From positions 20,727-84,726 of the forward strand of contig CANDEV010000011.1 of assembly GCA_947383835.1 (NCBI GenBank): 64,000 bases of DNA. The letters run 5' to 3'. Below are positions 51,879 to 60,768 of this stretch, one piece after another (position 1 is the first letter of the stretch; each line of letters starts with the position of its first letter). Made by a program: the position numbers and the translations under genes. This DNA is from an uncultured Clostridia bacterium (GTDB taxonomy: Bacteria > Bacillota > Clostridia > Oscillospirales > Ruminococcaceae). The notes below the pieces were generated by a model, which worked only from the letters and a program-made list of their open reading frames with translations, was not told where the DNA came from and made no database searches.

Positions 51879-54125
51879 ATGAAAATTAAAAAAATTACAT
51901 CGGCTGCATTGGCGGCTCTGATGTGCGTTTCGATGATATCGGGCTGCTCCAAGGAAAGCGGCACGGACGGCACACAAACGACTGACGGCGGCAGCGGCGC
52001 GCAGGTAAGCGAAAGCGCCGACAAGGCGGGTACTGTCGGCGACGGCGCATATATCAACCCAGATTGGTCCTACGGTCAGGTCGCTATCGGCGGCGGCGGT
52101 TTTGTTACAGGTGTTTTTGCCGCACCCGAACAGGACGTTTACTACGCAAAGACCGACGTTGGCGGAGTGTATTACCGCACCTCCGAAACGAACGGCAAAT
52201 GGGTCTCGATGAACTACTGGGTAACTGCCGACGACAGGGGCTTGCTGGGCTGCGACGGTCTGGCTTTTGACCCACAGTCTCCAAACAGGGTATTCATGCT
52301 TTTGGGTACCGAATATTTCAGCAACGGCAAGACTGTTGTGGCTGTTTCGGAGGATTACGGCAAAAATATTACTATTGTGGACGTTACCGACAAAATAAAG
52401 GTACACGGCAACGGAATGGGCAGAGGCAACGGCGAAAGGATCGCTGTAGACCCAAATAATGGCAATATAATTTTTGCAGGCGGACGCAGCGGCGGCATGA
52501 TCAAAAGCACCGACGGCGGCTATACATGGGAGAGCGTGACAAGCTTCCCCGACGCCTCCACAGCTAACGCCAACGGCATAAACGTTATACTTTTCGACCC
52601 CTCAACCGCAAAGGACGGCGTTACTCAAAAAATTTACGCTTCGGTATCAAGAAATAAATCCGATAACCTTTATGTTTCCGAGGACGGCGGCGCAACATGG
52701 TCTCCGCTGCCAAACAGCGATACCTCTAATATGGTACAGCGCATGAAGCTTGACAGCAAGGGCAATCTTTACGTTACCTACATTAACCACGAGGGTCCCT
52801 GGAACTGCGCGCTGGGCAGCATTTACCGCTACAATACCGACGGCACGGCGGAAAATATCGCTCCTACGGACGAATCCTTCGGTGACATCGTTATAGATCC
52901 AAACGATGATAACAGGCTTGTTGCGGTCACAAGCGGCAGGTGGGAGGAACAGTCTAACGGCTCCTTCGGCGACAGGTTCTACACCTCAACAGACGGCGGC
53001 AAGACATGGAACAACGTGCTGAAAAGCATGGAAATGGATACAAACGGTATGCCATGGGTAGAGGACTGCGCGATACACTGGTGCAGCTCCCTTGCAATTG
53101 ACCCCTTTGACGCAAACAAAATAATGGTGAACTCGGGCAACGGTATTTTCTCCTGCGGAAACATCTGGGACAGCACTCCCAAATTTTATTTCGACGCTCT
53201 CGGCATCGAAGAGACTGTCCCACTTGACATTATCACAATGAAGGACTATCCGCTTGTTTCCGCTGTAGGCGACTATGACGGATTTGTCCACGAGGATATT
53301 TTCACACCCGCGCAGAGACATCAGGATAAGATAGGCTCGACTACAAGCATAACGATTGCCGCGCAGAACAGAGACCTGTGGGCTAAGGTTGGCGGCGATG
53401 ATAAGGAAATGAAGCTTACCTACTCAACAGACGGCGGCAAAACATGGAATAAGATCACAAACAGTCCCGAAAGCGGAAAGATACTTTACAACGGCAGGAT
53501 CGCGCTTAACGCTGACGGAAGCGTGCTTCTGTGGAGCGCAGAAAACGCCATGAAAGCCTACTGGACTGACAACTGGGGCGAAAGCTGGAACGAGGTCGAG
53601 GGCGTTATCGGCAACGATGTTTACTTTATAGGCGATCCGAACAATGCGGATTATGTTTACGGCGGCGGCAACGGTACTTTCTACACAAGCTCCGACGGCG
53701 GAAAGACCTTTGCGAGAGCTGCGGGTATCACTCCCAATTACAGACGTCTCTGCGTTGACCCGGAAAACGAGGGTACTATTTATATTGCAAACGGCGCCGG
53801 ACTGCTTGTATCAAAGGATCACGGACAGACTGCGGAGCTTGTGCCGAATATAAAATACTGCGAGGCTGTTGGGCTTGGCAAGGCAAAAAATGACGGCGAC
53901 CCGCTTGTGATCTATATTTGGGGTACTCCTATGGAGGCTGACAAGCCGGGGCTTTATATGTCCGAGAATCTGGGCGAAAGCTGGGTTCGGGTAAACGATG
54001 ACGTGCATAACTTCGGCGGCACCGGCAACGGCGTTTTCGTAAGCGGAGATATGAATGAATACGGAAGATGCTATATGAGCACCGTCGGTCTGGGAATAAT
54101 TTACTTTGACAAAAACGAGAAATAA
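51879..54125 (+). CDS. GH74 xyloglucanase, lipoprotein
   Basis: 748 aa. Signal peptide MKIKKITSAALAALMCV with lipobox ISGCS, a Gly/Ser/Thr-rich spacer, then the two seven-bladed propellers of GH74, marked by repeated SxDGGxTW motifs (STDGGYTW, SEDGGATW, STDGGKTW twice, SSDGGKTF). The catalytic Asps are likely Asp93 in YAKTDVGGVYY and Asp465 in GDYDGF. By family it cuts the beta-1,4-glucan backbone of xyloglucan. Lipid anchoring to the cell surface, with no dockerin or CBM, suggests processing of oligosaccharides at the membrane before import. Confidence 0.95.
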   Translation: MKIKKITSAALAALMCVSMISGCSKESGTDGTQTTDGGSGAQVSESADKAGTVGDGAYINPDWSYGQVAIGGGGFVTGVFAAPEQDVYYAKTDVGGVYYRTSETNGKWVSMNYWVTADDRGLLGCDGLAFDPQSPNRVFMLLGTEYFSNGKTVVAVSEDYGKNITIVDVTDKIKVHGNGMGRGNGERIAVDPNNGNIIFAGGRSGGMIKSTDGGYTWESVTSFPDASTANANGINVILFDPSTAKDGVTQKIYASVSRNKSDNLYVSEDGGATWSPLPNSDTSNMVQRMKLDSKGNLYVTYINHEGPWNCALGSIYRYNTDGTAENIAPTDESFGDIVIDPNDDNRLVAVTSGRWEEQSNGSFGDRFYTSTDGGKTWNNVLKSMEMDTNGMPWVEDCAIHWCSSLAIDPFDANKIMVNSGNGIFSCGNIWDSTPKFYFDALGIEETVPLDIITMKDYPLVSAVGDYDGFVHEDIFTPAQRHQDKIGSTTSITIAAQNRDLWAKVGGDDKEMKLTYSTDGGKTWNKITNSPESGKILYNGRIALNADGSVLLWSAENAMKAYWTDNWGESWNEVEGVIGNDVYFIGDPNNADYVYGGGNGTFYTSSDGGKTFARAAGITPNYRRLCVDPENEGTIYIANGAGLLVSKDHGQTAELVPNIKYCEAVGLGKAKNDGDPLVIYIWGTPMEADKPGLYMSENLGESWVRVNDDVHNFGGTGNGVFVSGDMNEYGRCYMSTVGLGIIYFDKNEK

Positions 54126-54248
54126 TGCTGCCAAGCATACCGCAGCCGTGTTTTTATATGTTAGAATATTGTAACAACATCGGTATGCGGGGACGCAGCA
54201 AACGACAGCTCCGAAAGTGCTGAATAAATGAAAGGAAGAATTACTGTG

Positions 54249-55040
54249 ATGATTAATGGGATCAATAATCGCGTCCGTGTTTCGTATGTTCAGTCAAGAC
54301 CCTCAAGCCGAATTAAAAAGGACAGCTTCAGCGATGTACTTGTAAAATCCTCAGCAAAAGACACTTTCAACAGTACTCCTACTGTTGAAAGAACCGCAAT
54401 AAAAAAAGAAACGTTTTCAAATATATCGGACACACAGGCAAAGCTTGATAAAATTTCAGCTGCAATAAAAGATATGGATTATTCCGAAATGTCAAAAGCT
54501 GAAATCTATGCGGATATTGAAAAAAGATACGAGGACGCTTTTGATAATTATCACGCAACACGTGCAATTTCAGCTTGTCAAGAATATAACATAATAAATA
54601 ATCAATTTGTTACAGATGTTCGTAATTGCATCGGAAGATTAACAGATGATATAATACATAAAGCAAGAGGTTATTCCGGTACAAATTATGAAGAAATTGA
54701 AGCCGAAATAAAGGAAAAGTACACTGGTAAAACTGGATTTGTTGACCAACTTAATCTTTATGGTGAGTTGTTTACTTCTGGAGTTTTAGCAAATAAATAT
54801 GGAAGAGAAACAACTTATAATTTTAATACAAATTTAAACCTAAGCCTTGATTTAAGCGGCTTCAATGAATATAAACCATTGTCAGAATCTGAATGGCTTA
54901 AAAGCGTAGAAGAAGCCAATGTATCCTCTCCGTTTGCATTTTTGCTTAACAATCCATATATTTCAATGTACAAAGAAATGTATAAATCAATAATTGATGA
55001 TATTCTTTTTGGCAATGAATACAAAAATAAGGAGATGTGA
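54249..55040 (+). CDS. Hypothetical protein
   Basis: 263 aa from ATG 54249, which follows GGAAG; an ATG at 54228 lies inside that site. It begins MINGINNRVRVSYVQSRPSS, then a Ser/Lys-rich disordered part to about residue 60, then helices (DISDTQAKLDKISAAIKDM-like spacing). No signal peptide or membrane segment. GC is clearly lower than in the GH74 gene. I do not recognise it; the disordered N-terminus and small helical domain look like a secreted or structural accessory protein. Confidence 0.65.
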   Translation: MINGINNRVRVSYVQSRPSSRIKKDSFSDVLVKSSAKDTFNSTPTVERTAIKKETFSNISDTQAKLDKISAAIKDMDYSEMSKAEIYADIEKRYEDAFDNYHATRAISACQEYNIINNQFVTDVRNCIGRLTDDIIHKARGYSGTNYEEIEAEIKEKYTGKTGFVDQLNLYGELFTSGVLANKYGRETTYNFNTNLNLSLDLSGFNEYKPLSESEWLKSVEEANVSSPFAFLLNNPYISMYKEMYKSIIDDILFGNEYKNKEM

Positions 55041-55213
55041 AACAGAACTGTCCAATAACCTAAAGAGTGCCGCATCACGCAGTATTTTGGGCGGCAGACA
55101 AAGTGGTATTCCCATAGGAATACTTATGTATTTCAAGGAAATTTCACAAATCGCGTCGGCAAAAGGATATTGAGACGGTTATTCGGAGATTTCCGGACAG
55201 GTAAAATCAAATC

Positions 55214-55245
55214 AAAACAGCCTCGACACGGGGCTGTTTTGCGGG
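55214..55245 (+). terminator. Terminator downstream of the 54249 gene
   Basis: AAAACAGCC-TCGACACGG-GGCTGTTTTG. The 170 bp between the stop codon and this hairpin shows no gene. Confidence 0.6.
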
Positions 55246-55290
55246 CTTATGGCTTGTCCGCAAAACATGGCGGGGATAATTGGTTGGTTA

Positions 55291-55391
55291 TACTAATTTC
55301 CAGCTAAAAAGCGTTTAAAAAATCAAGCAAAAATTTGCGTATATGATTTTTGCGCAGATTTTTTAACTACGCTTTTAGATAGAAATTAGTA
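55291..55391. mobile_element. 101-bp hairpin MITE, copy 2
   Basis: Same length and about 90% the same sequence as 9686-9786, tips TACTAATTTC / GAAATTAGTA, flanked by TTA (55288-55290 and 55392-55394). It lies in intergenic DNA before the epimerase gene. Confidence 0.85.
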
Positions 55392-55544
55392 TTAGTACTG
55401 CCTTGCCGCACTTATGCTAATATAATGTTGTCATATTTTTACAAAGCTTACTGCATAATTGCCAGTATAAGGCAAATTATGGCGTTTTATTTCATTTTAA
55501 TAATGATGTCTATAAAATTTATATGGATTTAGTCAAAAAATCTA

Positions 55545-55572
55545 TTGCAATTATATTTTTTTATGGTATAAT
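55545..55572 (+). promoter_or_regulatory. Promoter of the epimerase gene
   Basis: TTGCAA (55545-55550), 16-bp spacer, TATAAT (55567-55572). Confidence 0.65.
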
Positions 55573-55615
55573 ATAATTACATATAGAAATTTACAGAACG
55601 GAGGGGCGGCTAATT

Positions 55616-56563
55616 ATGAAAACCGTTTTTATTACAGGTGCATCCGGACTTATTGGAAGCGAATTGTCAGAGGTTCTGCTGTCCAAAGGATTTAAGGTCA
55701 TAGGTGTGGATAATACGCCTAATACTAATGTTGATAACCCAAATTATACTTTTGTTCAGTCATCGGTGGATAACAAGGACGCTGTTACAGGCGCTATGAT
55801 GGAGCAGGGAATTGACGTTCTCATTCACCTCGCTTGTACTGTTGATAACGATTTCCCCAATATCATAACATCTGCGGAGGAGAAAAAGTCCGCTGCGGTG
55901 GATAAATTTATCTACAAGTCTGCAATTACTGCCGGCGCTGACGATATAATCATGATAAGTACTCACCAGGTCTATGCGCCGCAGAAAACAAGAGAGCCGA
56001 TACGTGAGACTTCCGATGAAAAGCCTGTAACGGCTTACGGAAAGATGAAGTACGACAGTGAAAAGGCTCTTATCAAGGCGATCAAGGGAGCAGGCTCGGT
56101 AAAAGGCGTTGTAGCAAGAGTATGCCCTATCTATACCCAATCCTATGCGCCGAATCTTCATGCAAAGATTTTTGACCCCAAGGACGGCTGCTCCTACATT
56201 TACGGATACGGCGACTACGGGTTCTCGTTCTGCTGCCTTTACAACCTTATCGACTTTATCACCGGTATTCTCAATGCGGCAAACGGTATCAACTATCAGG
56301 GTACTTACAATGTCTGCGATACAAAGCCGATCCTTGCCAAGGAGATAGTCGAGTTTGAGAGACAGTACCACAGACTGGGAGCGGTTATCCAGAGAAACTA
56401 CGGCGCGGAGGCTGTTAAATCCGCTATCGGTTTCAGCGGCAAAAGCGCAAAGGTGGATTACCGATATAACGATCTAAGCACGGTGTGCAGCAATATTTCG
56501 TATGACAATACACGTGCGCAGCGTATTTCCACATTCAGGTGGAAGCTTTCAAATACTAAATAA
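55616..56563 (+). CDS. NAD-dependent epimerase/dehydratase
   Basis: 315 aa, extended SDR fold. TGASGLIGSEL (cofactor loop), STHQVYAP (Ser region), active-site YGKMK, and a variable C-terminal substrate domain. Probably acts on a nucleotide sugar, for wall or capsule precursors. RBS ACGGAGGGG. It stands alone, between a MITE and the degraded integrase region. Confidence 0.88.
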   Translation: MKTVFITGASGLIGSELSEVLLSKGFKVIGVDNTPNTNVDNPNYTFVQSSVDNKDAVTGAMMEQGIDVLIHLACTVDNDFPNIITSAEEKKSAAVDKFIYKSAITAGADDIIMISTHQVYAPQKTREPIRETSDEKPVTAYGKMKYDSEKALIKAIKGAGSVKGVVARVCPIYTQSYAPNLHAKIFDPKDGCSYIYGYGDYGFSFCCLYNLIDFITGILNAANGINYQGTYNVCDTKPILAKEIVEFERQYHRLGAVIQRNYGAEAVKSAIGFSGKSAKVDYRYNDLSTVCSNISYDNTRAQRISTFRWKLSNTK

Positions 56564-56658
56564 AACAAATATTGGCATTGGTAAAAACGGTTTGGCGTTG
56601 TGTAAGAACATATGAGAAAAGAAATTTTGAACTATGTTTGTTGTTTTCACAAAAACCA

Positions 56659-56688
56659 GCTCCCGGGGATGCATCCTCGGGAGTCTTT
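56659..56688 (+). terminator. Terminator after the epimerase gene
   Basis: AGCTCCCGGGGATGCATCCT continues to CGGGAGTCTTTGT; a tight stem with a 4-base loop. Confidence 0.6.
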
Positions 56689-56793
56689 GTCACTATGGCA
56701 TTCCCACAAAACTGTGCGTGTAGATACAGCTAAAGGCTTACGTTTAAATTTAAGGAGTGTTAAAGGACATGGCGAGGATTTTTCTTTAGAAAA

Positions 56794-57060
56794 GGCATTC
56801 ACAAAATCAAGGCATATTTTGAGGATAACACTATGTTGGACGAGATTGCAAAGCTTTTTGAGGTTTTCAAAGGCGACAAAATGGAATTGTGCGTACATAT
56901 CGCAGCATATTACGGACTTTGCAGCAGCGAATATTTTGGTTATGTATGCAGGGATAATTTGGGAAATCTGATAACACCTAACTTTGTTACCGACCATTTT
57001 TGATTTATGGTCAAGAAACACAACCTTAAAAAGCTGCGATTTCGCGCTTTGCGTTACCAT
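56794..57060 (+). pseudogene. Degraded tyrosine recombinase (phage integrase)
   Basis: The frame reads MLDEIAKLFEVFKGDKMELC, then VHIAAYYGLCSSE, CRDNLGNLITPNFVTDHF, stop (TGA 57001-57003), then MVKKHNLKKLRFRALRYH. In intact integrases these are the YYGLRRSE (first catalytic Arg), the segment before the last box, and HDLRH (His-x-x-Arg). Here RR is CS, HDLRH is RALRY, about 70 residues between the boxes are missing, and there is a nonsense codon. Its place beside the prophage remnant suggests it was that phage's integrase. Confidence 0.75.
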
Positions 57061-57120
57061 AAAACTATGGAAATACACTTATTAAATTTAGAAACATACA
57101 AACAAATATATTCTCCTGCA

Positions 57121-57166
57121 AAATACACCTCTTATGCAATCGTGCGCAAGAGGTGTATTTATTTTA
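57121..57166. terminator. Bidirectional terminator
   Basis: AAATACACCTCTT / AAGAGGTGTATTT with a 13-base loop and T-rich ends on both sides; it overlaps the last codons of the Rieske fragment. Confidence 0.75.
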
Positions 57167-57490
57167 TTGAATTGCTGTTTGCAGGATTGTCAAGCACTTT
57201 TCCGCTTTCAGCAAAGCGTGAACCATGGCAGGCACAATCCCACGAATGTTCAACAGGATTCCATTTAAGCGCGCAGCCAAGATGGGGACACCGTTTTTGG
57301 CTCGGCGTAAGCAAATTTTTTGCCGCTTCAAATCCGTTGATAAAAAGCTGCGGTTTAATAATATTTCTTGACGGACTGAACATTGTGTACGCCGCAGACC
57401 ATATCGCTGAGCAGAATAGCCGATAACATTGCTCCCGTCATTCCCCATTTGTTGAAGCCGCTTGCAGTATACAAATGCGCTGATTTTTTT
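57159..57490 (-). pseudogene. C-terminal fragment of an FAD oxidoreductase with Rieske domain
   Basis: Minus strand. The upstream half reads HLYTASGFNKWGMTGAMLSA in one frame; the downstream half (NIIKPQLFINGFEAAKNLL, then CPHLGC, WDCACHGSRF, VLDNPA) in another, so there is a frameshift near 57383. CPHLGC and CACHGS are the Rieske [2Fe-2S] ligand boxes. The FAD domain is missing beyond about 57490, where phage sequence begins. Confidence 0.75.
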
Positions 57491-57907
57491 GCAGCAGAGT
57501 TGACAGGTAACAGTTACTGGCAAAAAAGCGTTGACGGCAAAGTAATATACATACGCTCAACCCTTATCGGCGATCCTCCGCAACGCACAAATATAATCTT
57601 CGCGGAAATGGAGAACGGTGATTGGGGCGTTATAAAAGGCACTACCCTGTACACCAAAACAGGCGTGCAGACTATTGACGACACTGCGGTCGAACCGCTT
57701 CCGAATGGAGAATTTACAGCGGTAAAAATGCACGATCCCACAATGGGCGTGAATTTTACGAGCTTTTATCGGGTACTGTCCGCACCGACATTCACGCCTG
57801 CGGGTATGTACATTGATTTCGGCGGCAAAGCCTTTCGGGCGGCTACCGTTCAGACTGCCGACGACGCTGAAGCCAAAATTTGCTTTGCGTTCCCTGTCAG
57901 CGATTAA
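57482..57907 (+). pseudogene. 5'-truncated phage structural protein
   Basis: The frame after the junction reads ELTGNSYWQKSVDGKVIYIR and continues to AKICFAFPVSD, stop at 57907. It is the last 135 or so residues of a larger protein with beta-rich content, upstream of an endolysin gene in the same direction, the usual place of tail or baseplate proteins. The upstream part is lost at the junction with the Rieske fragment, which runs the other way. Confidence 0.5.
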
Positions 57908-57926
57908 TTTTTTAGGAGGAATTTTT

Positions 57927-58037
57927 ATGCAAATTACAGAAAACTTTTTGACCCCGAACAAGTACAGCCGTCCGCAGAAAAAGCTTGAAAAGGTGACGAA
58001 AATCGCGGTGCATTATGTGGATAATTCTAACACTTAA
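57927..58037 (+). pseudogene. 3'-truncated phage endolysin (amidase)
   Basis: RBS TTAGGAGGAATTTTT. The 36 residues MQITENFLTPNKYSRPQKKL and KIAVHYV match the start of phage N-acetylmuramoyl-L-alanine amidases, whose zinc His follows in HYVGN. It ends at the junction with the inverted head genes. Confidence 0.65.
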
Positions 58038-58365
58038 CAAGGTCGGAAAGATAAAGCTGAATGGTATCGTCCAGCTTTTGGGTATCGCTGCGCTGCGTCC
58101 CCACGGCATAGGATACGGAGTAGTCCCCGACCTTTTCGGAAGTCTTGATCCCGCCCTTTTCGTTGCCACGGATAGTCTCCGCAAGTGCACAGCAGGCTTT
58201 TTTTACCCGTTCGGAAAGCTCCTCGGGAATACCCGCCTTTTTCAAAACGTAATCCGTCCGCCCGTCGATATAGTCGGAGGCACGCTCGGAGTACCGCATA
58301 AAATCGGTCTCGGACAACGTGCCTCTGTATACCTTTTTGTAAAAATCGTAATCAGCGTATGCCAT
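58027..58365 (-). CDS. Phage head-tail connector-like protein
   Basis: 112 aa from ATG 58365 with CGGAGTG upstream. YADYDFYKKVYRGTLSETDF and RASDYIDGRTDYVL are typical of small head-completion (gp6-like) proteins. Located after the capsid and HeH genes, as expected. Its last residues (SDLVKC) overlap the endolysin fragment on the other strand, so the C-terminus may be altered by the rearrangement. Confidence 0.75.
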   Translation of the reverse strand: MAYADYDFYKKVYRGTLSETDFMRYSERASDYIDGRTDYVLKKAGIPEELSERVKKACCALAETIRGNEKGGIKTSEKVGDYSVSYAVGTQRSDTQKLDDTIQLYLSDLVKC

Positions 58366-58369
58366 AGGA

Positions 58370-58693
58370 TCACTCCGTTTCGGGGTCGGGAACGTCGGCT
58401 GCGGACATTGCCGCAATGATCGCCGCAATTATGTCCGCCTTGAGCTTTGCGTTGCCTAAATCAATGCCTTTTTCCTCGGCAAATGCTTTGAGCTGGGCAA
58501 TGTTCATGCCGTCAAGGTCTGGCAATTCCTCGGAGTAAAATTTTTCAACGGTCTCTCCGGCTTCCGCAAGTGCCGCTTCAAAAGTTTCCTCATCAACAAA
58601 AGGCGGAGCTTCGGAAGCTTCGCCGGGATTATTAGGAACGATTTCCTCAACAGTTTTTTTACTGCACTCAAAAGTGCGTCCGACAATTCTCAT
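58370..58693 (-). CDS. Phage head protein with HeH/LEM-like domain
   Basis: 107 aa. The C-terminal MNIAQLKAFAEEKGIDLGNA is a short HeH/SAP-type helix pair common in phage head genes between capsid and connector. RBS GGAGGGATT. Start overlaps nothing; stop lies 4 bp before the connector gene. Confidence 0.7.
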   Translation of the reverse strand: MRIVGRTFECSKKTVEEIVPNNPGEASEAPPFVDEETFEAALAEAGETVEKFYSEELPDLDGMNIAQLKAFAEEKGIDLGNAKLKADIIAAIIAAMSAADVPDPETE

Positions 58694-58705
58694 AAAAAAT
58701 CCCTC

Positions 58706-59590
58706 CTATTCCGCCGTTTTATCCGCTTCTGTATGGAGATAAATTCCCGCAGCCTTGTTTTCGTAAGCGTCCATAAGTCCGTAAGCGCGGTAGCAGAACT
58801 GCCAAGCGTCCGCCGTCTGATTTTCCTCGGGAGTAAAAATCTTGTTGACCGTGTGCTTGCTGTACTGAATAACCGCCGCCTTGTGAATTATCATAAAATT
58901 GATATTTTTCGCCGCAGCGTTTTTCTTGTAGCCGCCCGCGGTCTCGTCCTCTGACTTGCCGTCCAAAAGGTCGACCGCCGTGTAAAAACGGGACTGGGGT
59001 ACGTCTATAATTCCCGCATATTTTTCCATAGCAGCCTTGGACTTGTAGCTGTCAACGTTGCTGATAAAATTATGCAGCGTTGGCGTGATGAAAAGGTATC
59101 TGCCCTCGGAGGGGACTTCCGCCTCGTCCATAGCGTTGTTGGCAGTCATGAGCGCGAACAGCGCGCCCTCGCCCGTGGTAATATCGGTGGAAGCCGTCCC
59201 GATACCCGGAATAGCCGCGTAGGTTGCGAACCGCACCGCGTCCAGCTCGGGAATTACCTTTGTGCGGATAAATTCGCTTGAAAGCCTGCCGAAAGCAAGT
59301 CCAACGGTTTCCTGATTGTCCATAGCGTCCACAAAAAATTTCCGTCCGCGGTCGTAATTAAATTTCACCGTTTCGTTGGAGAGGGTAATATCGCCGCTTA
59401 CATAGCCGCCGTTGCGGGAATAGTCCGCAAGACCGTCCATAGAAATTTTGGGAATGATTATCTCGTTAGCGTTAGCCCCTGCCTGTACCAGTGTACCGTC
59501 AATATCCAGCACCGAGGTTTTCGCGCCGCTTTTGTAGACCTCGCTAAGCAGGTCGATGTACTTTTTGAAAAGTGCGATTGAATTTGCCAT
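58706..59590 (-). CDS. Phage major capsid protein
   Basis: 294 aa. Position (after the GP20-like scaffold and before the connector) and sequence (ETVKFNYDRGRKFFVDAMDN, AVRFATYAAIPGI, FITPTLHNFI) fit HK97-like capsids of Firmicute siphophages. RBS AAGGAGG. Intact open frame, although neighbouring phage genes are broken. Confidence 0.85.
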   Translation of the reverse strand: MANSIALFKKYIDLLSEVYKSGAKTSVLDIDGTLVQAGANANEIIIPKISMDGLADYSRNGGYVSGDITLSNETVKFNYDRGRKFFVDAMDNQETVGLAFGRLSSEFIRTKVIPELDAVRFATYAAIPGIGTASTDITTGEGALFALMTANNAMDEAEVPSEGRYLFITPTLHNFISNVDSYKSKAAMEKYAGIIDVPQSRFYTAVDLLDGKSEDETAGGYKKNAAAKNINFMIIHKAAVIQYSKHTVNKIFTPEENQTADAWQFCYRAYGLMDAYENKAAGIYLHTEADKTAE

Positions 59591-59607
59591 AAAAAATCCT
59601 CCTTAAA

Positions 59608-60147
59608 TTATTTTACAGGCGGCAAGCCCATGACGGCTCTCGCCTGCGCGTCGGACACGGCTTCAGCGGTTTTGGAGTGGTCTAACCCCGTGTCGATCCG
59701 CGCGCCCGGCTGCTCATCAGCACCGCCGAACAAAAACGCCTTGTCGGTTTTCAGCCGTTCCAACTGCTCGGTAACACCGATAAGCTTACCGTCCTCGCCA
59801 AGCTTGACAATGGAACGGTCAATAAGCTTGCCGACAATATCCGCGTCCTTTGCACCGCAGCCGGCAAGCACCTTTGAAAGCGCATTGTCCAGCTTCAGCG
59901 CGGCAGTGTCCTCGGCGTATTTTTTGCTCCAGTCTGCAAGCTCTGACTTCATTTTGTCAACGTCCACGCCGTCGAATTTTTTCACGTTCTCGGTCAGCTC
60001 CGTAATTTTTTCCGTCGCCATAGTCAGCTCCGCCTCCTTGTCGGTAAGCTTTTTAGTCTCCGCGGTGACCTCGGCTTCGTTCAGAGCAACGACCTGCTTC
60101 GCCAAGTCCTCGGCAATGCCGAGCTTTGTCAATTCTTCAAGCTTCAT
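59608..60147 (-). CDS. Phage scaffolding protein, GP20-like
   Basis: 179 aa. A long Lys/Glu coiled coil (residues 25-100: EVTAETKKLTDKEAELTMAT) followed by GAKDADIVGKLID and a tail ending in AVMGLPPVK, the pattern of phage minor structural/scaffold GP20. Directly before the capsid gene. RBS AAGGAGG. Confidence 0.82.
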   Translation of the reverse strand: MKLEELTKLGIAEDLAKQVVALNEAEVTAETKKLTDKEAELTMATEKITELTENVKKFDGVDVDKMKSELADWSKKYAEDTAALKLDNALSKVLAGCGAKDADIVGKLIDRSIVKLGEDGKLIGVTEQLERLKTDKAFLFGGADEQPGARIDTGLDHSKTAEAVSDAQARAVMGLPPVK

Positions 60148-60171
60148 AAAAATTCCTCCTTAAAAAGTGTA

Positions 60172-60222
60172 TAAAAAATGCGCCTTAGAACGGCGTTAAA
60201 ATGCTGTTTTAAGGGCGTTTTT
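60172..60222. terminator. Terminator splitting the phage head operon
   Basis: CGCCTTA (60181) pairs with TAAGGGCG (60210); T-runs on both sides (TTTTTT at 60219 plus strand, and at 60173-60179 minus strand). It lies between the 60235 gene and the scaffold gene, setting the toxin-like unit apart. Confidence 0.65.
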
Positions 60223-60234
60223 TCGGGGTTAAAA

Positions 60235-60540
60235 TTATTGGTATTTACCGCATAAGACCGTAGTCGTCTTTTGACATTTGCTGCAATATAATGTACAGTC
60301 AAAAGAATAATCGCATAATTTTTCTCCGCAACTGCAATAAATAGGGTGCAGATATTTTTCAGGGACTATCGCTCCTTTTATTACAGCTGACTCATCTGCA
60401 AAATTTATTGTTATATCTTTTCTATCGCTGCCAAGATGCATATCAATAGATGTCACTTTCCCGCCTATATCTTCTCCGTCAAGAAGATAGCTTCCTTTGG
60501 CTGTGTCAAACGTAAAGCCTTTAATTGAATCTGATTTCAT
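60235..60540 (-). CDS. Small cysteine-containing protein, putative immunity or cargo
   Basis: 101 aa from ATG 60540 with AAAGGTGG upstream. The last third has CSCGEKLCDYSFDCTLYCSKCQ, a zinc-ribbon-like array. Low GC and not part of standard head modules. It lies between the MuF-JAB gene and the scaffold gene, flanked by terminators, like a later-added unit. Confidence 0.6.
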   Translation of the reverse strand: MKSDSIKGFTFDTAKGSYLLDGEDIGGKVTSIDMHLGSDRKDITINFADESAVIKGAIVPEKYLHPIYCSCGEKLCDYSFDCTLYCSKCQKTTTVLCGKYQ

Positions 60541-60572
60541 TTTATAACCACCTTTCAAATTTTTGCAAAATT

Positions 60573-60601
60573 AAAAGCACCCTTATTCAGAGTGCTTTTT
60601 C
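60573..60601 (-). terminator. Terminator after the 60583 gene
   Basis: AAAAGCAC-CCTTATTCAGA-GTGCTTTTT, overlapping the last codons of the 61-residue gene; T-run on the minus strand TTTTAATTTT. Confidence 0.6.
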
Positions 60602-60768
60602 TTATTAAAAACTTTTTCTAATGCTTCCTTGATCGGAAGTTCAGAATTGAGTACCTCAATATATTCCGCATATGTCATATCAAACTCTCTCATGCACCAC
60701 GCTTCGCGTTCTTCATCGGTTTGACACTCATCAATTCCAACGTCGCATAAAGTAATTTTTCTATCCAT
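60583..60768 (-). CDS. 61-aa acidic protein, putative immunity protein of the MuF-JAB protein
   Basis: Very acidic (DRKITLCDVGIDECQTDEER), helical. Its ATG lies inside the end of the MuF gene (8-bp overlap), so translation is coupled. Small acidic partner, tight coupling and low GC fit toxin-immunity pairs, but no family match is known to me. Confidence 0.55.
   Translation of the reverse strand: MDRKITLCDVGIDECQTDEEREAWCMREFDMTYAEYIEVLNSELPIKEALEKVFNKKKHSE

Noticed and set aside
55291..55391. CRISPR-like palindromic repeat
   Set aside because: Single hairpin copies 45 kb apart with target duplications; no spacers or cas genes.
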